DNA of 24,810 bases from NCBI GenBank assembly GCA_964426355.1, contig CAYRRA010000044.1:1-24810 (forward strand). Direction: 5' to 3'. The translations under genes and the position numbers were made by a program. Below, in pieces: positions 21,943-24,810 of this stretch. Numbering within the stretch: position 1 is the stretch's first letter; the number at the start of each line of letters is the position of its first letter. The notes beneath the pieces were generated by a model. The model saw nothing but the letters and a program-made list of their open reading frames with translations. It ran no database searches and was not told the origin of the DNA. Source of the stretch: JAJFTV01 sp964426355. Lineage in GTDB: Bacteria; Chloroflexota; Anaerolineae; Anaerolineales; Anaerolineaceae.

Positions 21943-22250
21943 GGCAATGGTGATCCCTCCCGCTGGTCAGGATGACAACGCAGGCATACTGTCATGCCGA
22001 GTGCAACGAGGCATCCACCCAGGCGTATACATATCAACGCAGCCTGCCGGGCAAGGGCAATAGTGATCCTTCACTGCCGTTCAGGATGACAATGTGGGTT
22101 GCGTTCCAATGCCCCCTCGAAACCCAACAACAGCCACTGCTCCTTGTCCCAACCCAATCACCTTTTACTGATTACGAATCACCTGTTACGGTTTGCTGAT
22201 ACCGGTCAGAGGCAATAGTAATCCCATTACGAATCACCCGTAACGGATTA
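21943..22250. repeat. Gene-free stretch with degenerate dispersed repeats
   Basis: The gap between pheT and the next gene (21806-22315) has no gene I can support. It contains GGCAATGGTGATCC (21943) and GGCAATAGTGATCC (22056), each followed within about 30 bases by TCAGGATGACAA, and a third partial GGCAATAGTAATCC (22211). ATTACGAATCACC occurs at 22171 and 22226, each followed by a GT(T/A)ACGG variant. GTCATGCCGAGTGCAACGAGG (21991-22011) resembles the GTCATTGCGAG-type intergenic repeats seen in many genomes. It is probably a graveyard of short non-coding repeats. Confidence 0.6.
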
Positions 22251-22315
22251 CTTCCCCTCAACCCTCTTTTGAGACAGCTTCGATACAAAACAACCTGTCC
22301 GGCGGAGATGAATTT

Positions 22316-23542
22316 TTACCGCCAGGGATCAAAGAAAACCAGGCTGCCCGTGACGGAATCCCATAACCGGTTCAGAGCGGCAACGCCATCCGGGTAACGC
22401 TCCGGTTCCCACGGTTGGTTGATGATGGTGTAAACGCTGTCACCCACCTTAATCATCGCATTGCGCGATGCCCAGGGACCCCGCGTATCACGGAACACAA
22501 CCGCCGGATACCCAGCGATGGTGGTTTCAAGAATGCTTGCAGCATCAACAAATTCACGGCGCGGGTCGAATACCTCCATGATGGTTTCGTCCGGGAAGGA
22601 GCCAAATGTGCCCAACGTCAATGAACTGCGCACATCCCCCCAGGCTGTTCCATATTCCAGCACCGGTCCGCCAACAAACTGCCCCGGAAAATCGTCTGCT
22701 TCCTCAAATTCCGCCGGGTAAAGCAGGCAGTAGCCATCGGTATGATGGGTATACTGCTTGTAATCGCTGGTCGCTTGTGGGCAGACATCTTCCGGGCGCA
22801 CGTACTGGCGTTCGCTTTGCGGTGGGAAGAAAACCATAGAACCGGTCACGGTTTCCCATACCTGTTGTGCCATGGCATCCATATCGGGCACTGTGCCAGC
22901 CTGCGGGGAAAGGATAATGCGGTATCTAAAACCATTCGCAACAATATATGCGCTTTGCTCACCTGGTCCGTAGGCGGGCAGCCCATAATACACAACCGCC
23001 GGTTGACCCCCGATGGAAACATTTTCGCTTTCAAGGTTTACGCCTGTGGCAAAAAATTCCACCCATTTTTGGGCATACTGCACACTACCCATTCCCTCTG
23101 CGGGACCGTTTTGTTCGATGATAAGATACAACCGGAAGGTTTCCATTGCGGTGCTGTCGTGCAATGGACCCAGCAGGTATAACCCTTCTTCGGTGATATC
23201 AAAACTGGGCTCTTCTTCGAGGAAATCAGGATAAAGCAAGCAGTAGCCTTCTTCAAGGCTGGTGTATAGAATGGTGCCTTCCCCTGCCGTTGGACAGTTC
23301 GCAGCCACATCCACATCTTCTGCTGCCTCTGGCTCTGCCGTGTTTGTGGGTTCCACAATCGCCTCAGCGGGAGTGGTCTCTGTCGATACCGGGACGACCT
23401 CTTCGGCACCTTCTGTCGGTTCAACCACGGAATGTTCGCTCGAATCGGAGGGGGTAAGGTCTGGAAAATTCTGGAAACATCCACTCAGACAAACCAATAA
23501 AATTATTGTCATCGCTGTGAAAGTGATGTGCCTATTAATCAT
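22316..23542 (-). CDS. Lipoprotein with an internally duplicated domain
   Basis: A 408-residue exported lipoprotein. The signal peptide ends in LSGC (Cys22). A Glu/Thr/Pro-rich linker runs to about residue 80. Two related halves follow. Half one (about 84-245) has EEGYCLLYP, then GGQPAVVYYG and VTGSMVFFPP. Half two (about 257-408) has TDGYCLLYP, then AGYPAVVFRD and VTGSLVFFDPW. Each half starts with a Cys-Pro and has a second Cys in the YCLLYP motif, so a disulfide per repeat is possible. The function is not recognised. AAGGAG precedes the ATG. It starts 25 bases after the stop of the PAS kinase, so the two are probably co-transcribed. Confidence 0.85.
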   Translation of the reverse strand: MINRHITFTAMTIILLVCLSGCFQNFPDLTPSDSSEHSVVEPTEGAEEVVPVSTETTPAEAIVEPTNTAEPEAAEDVDVAANCPTAGEGTILYTSLEEGYCLLYPDFLEEEPSFDITEEGLYLLGPLHDSTAMETFRLYLIIEQNGPAEGMGSVQYAQKWVEFFATGVNLESENVSIGGQPAVVYYGLPAYGPGEQSAYIVANGFRYRIILSPQAGTVPDMDAMAQQVWETVTGSMVFFPPQSERQYVRPEDVCPQATSDYKQYTHHTDGYCLLYPAEFEEADDFPGQFVGGPVLEYGTAWGDVRSSLTLGTFGSFPDETIMEVFDPRREFVDAASILETTIAGYPAVVFRDTRGPWASRNAMIKVGDSVYTIINQPWEPERYPDGVAALNRLWDSVTGSLVFFDPWR

Positions 23543-23567
23543 ATCTCTCCTTAAAGAATGCGCCGGC

Positions 23568-24810
23568 TTATACGCCAGCCCCTATTTCACGGTTCAAATC
23601 TCCATCGGGTGTATCCATCAATGGCGGTTTCTCCGGAAGGGTAATCAGAAATGTCGTCCCCTCTTGAGACGAACTTAGGATCGAAATAGTTCCCCCGTGC
23701 GTCTCTACAATGTTCTTCACTATAGCCAGTCCCAGCCCGGTACCCTCTCCCATCTTTTTTGTAGTATAAAATGGATCAAAAATACGTTTCAGGTCACCTT
23801 CGGAAATTCCCGCACCGGTATCTGTTACGCTCAGGTTAAGCTGACGACTCGAAGCAATAAAGCGCGTGCGCAGGGTGATTTCTCCACCGGCAGGCATAGC
23901 GTCACGGGCATTGTTCATCAAGTTAATCAAAACCTGGATGATGCTGTTGCGTTCACAAAAGATATCCGGCAAATCCCCCGGTAAATCGGTATGGATACGA
24001 ATATTCGACCAGCTTGCGAGCTGATGTTCGGTCAGCACCAGTGTATCCCGAATGATATCGTTCAGGTTATTGAGCGCCATTTCATCCATGCTGACCCGTG
24101 AATACGAGAGCAGCGAACGTACAATGCGTGCCACGCGCCAGCTATTTTGCTCCAGGTTTTCCAAATCTTTCCGCATCTTCTGCGGTTCTAATTCCTCTAA
24201 CCTGGTTTGTTCGATTAACCGATGACTCAACCCGGTAATCACTTGCAGAGGGGTATTGATCTCATGTGCTATACCAGCAGCCAGTGTTCCCACGCTGGCA
24301 AGTTTTTCGTTTGCTTTCAAGCTGGATTCAATCAACTTGCGTTCGGTGATATCCTGACCAATGATGAGAAATGCTGGTTTTTCCTGAAAAACAATCGCCC
24401 TGGAAATGGTTTGAATATTCCTCATCACCCCATCCAGACCTTCAATCTCAAATTCAATGGGGGGGTTGGGAATATTTTCATTCGTTCTCTCCAATCTCTC
24501 GCTCAAGTTGGCATGATAGCGTGGGGGAATCCCCATAAAAATAGGCTCGCCTATCAACCGCTGCAGGTCATCAATCCCGTGCATCAGGGCAGCATAGTGA
24601 TTGCCATACACGTATTTTCCATCCTGCATCACCGCAATGGAAACCGGCGCCGATTCGATCAAGGCGCGATAACGCTCCTCGCTCTCCTCCAATGCCTTGC
24701 GCGTGCGGACACGGTCGGAGATGTCATTATAGACCACCGCAAATTGTCCCTTCTTGGGGCTGTAAATCACAAAATCAAAGTACTTGCCCAGGCAGGGCGC
24801 ATAATCTTCG
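23568..24810 (-). CDS. PAS-domain sensor histidine kinase (5' end beyond window)
   Basis: At least 414 codons. The frame stays open to the window edge, and the last residues seen upstream (LGKYFDFVIYSPKKG...NDISDR) are the end of a PAS domain, so the true start lies outside; the GTG at 24770 is not the start. A second PAS domain follows (SEERYRALIESAP to ITERK), then HisKA with AAGIAHEINTPL as the H-box, and HATPase with NLMNNARDAM, DTGAGIS and GTGLGLAIVKN. No membrane segment is present in the visible part. The H-box is of the HEINTPL type common in PAS/NtrB-like kinases. No response regulator gene is in view. The lipoprotein gene follows after 25 bases. Confidence 0.93.
   Translation of the reverse strand, partial: EDYAPCLGKYFDFVIYSPKKGQFAVVYNDISDRVRTRKALEESEERYRALIESAPVSIAVMQDGKYVYGNHYAALMHGIDDLQRLIGEPIFMGIPPRYHANLSERLERTNENIPNPPIEFEIEGLDGVMRNIQTISRAIVFQEKPAFLIIGQDITERKLIESSLKANEKLASVGTLAAGIAHEINTPLQVITGLSHRLIEQTRLEELEPQKMRKDLENLEQNSWRVARIVRSLLSYSRVSMDEMALNNLNDIIRDTLVLTEHQLASWSNIRIHTDLPGDLPDIFCERNSIIQVLINLMNNARDAMPAGGEITLRTRFIASSRQLNLSVTDTGAGISEGDLKRIFDPFYTTKKMGEGTGLGLAIVKNIVETHGGTISILSSSQEGTTFLITLPEKPPLMDTPDGDLNREIGAGV

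Noticed and set aside
21943..22250. CRISPR array
   Set aside because: Repeats are degenerate, differently spaced and of several kinds; no cas genes are nearby.

Overview
The window looks like a chromosomal segment from an Anaerolineae-type member of the Chloroflexota. This is an inference from several features together: a T-box leader in front of pheS, a short EF-Ts, an S2 with an acidic tail, and several lipoproteins with long Thr/Pro-rich linkers behind a Cys lipobox. No marker gene fixes the species. GC is moderate and strong Shine-Dalgarno (SD) sites precede most genes. I saw no rRNA, tRNA, transposase or CRISPR array.

Layout. 1-3195 (minus): a SagB-type nitroreductase, an OmpR-family response regulator and a HAMP sensor kinase in one run, then the first 23 codons of a lipoprotein. 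3303-4664 (plus): an M28 metallopeptidase sharing a symmetrical -10 with the nitroreductase. 4717-7729 (minus): an exported metallo-beta-lactamase-fold hydrolase, a DegV-family lipid-binding protein and an unrecognised, possibly glycosyltransferase-like protein. 7858-10467 (plus): the rpsB-tsf-pyrH translation/UMP kinase cluster, with a foldable rpsB leader and a terminator plus perfect hairpin between tsf and pyrH; frr does not follow. 10476-12730 (minus): a MarR regulator, a nitroreductase and a short-chain dehydrogenase resembling 3-ketodihydrosphingosine reductase. Divergent from marR is an AI-2E-family transporter gene whose promoter predicts a leaderless mRNA. 14177-16321 (plus): a lipoprotein with about 14 WD40-like blades.

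16322-16657 is the most unusual stretch: a promoter-like sequence leads exactly into a 133-base segment that folds into a closed multi-branch structure. This is a candidate undescribed structured RNA. A small lipoprotein gene converges on it. 17121-21805 is the phenylalanyl-tRNA synthetase locus: promoter, T-box leader with a UUC specifier, pheS, then a four-helix-bundle (S23/IVP) gene bounded by heptamer repeats that separates pheS from pheT. 21806-22315 is gene-free and holds degenerate dispersed repeats. 22316-24810 (minus) carries a PAS sensor kinase, cut by the window end, followed by a lipoprotein with an internally duplicated domain.

Working together: rpsB, tsf, pheS and pheT serve translation, and the T-box would link synthetase expression to tRNA-Phe charging. 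Two kinase systems and several lipoproteins suggest envelope sensing. The MarR divergon is probably a small stress or redox unit.
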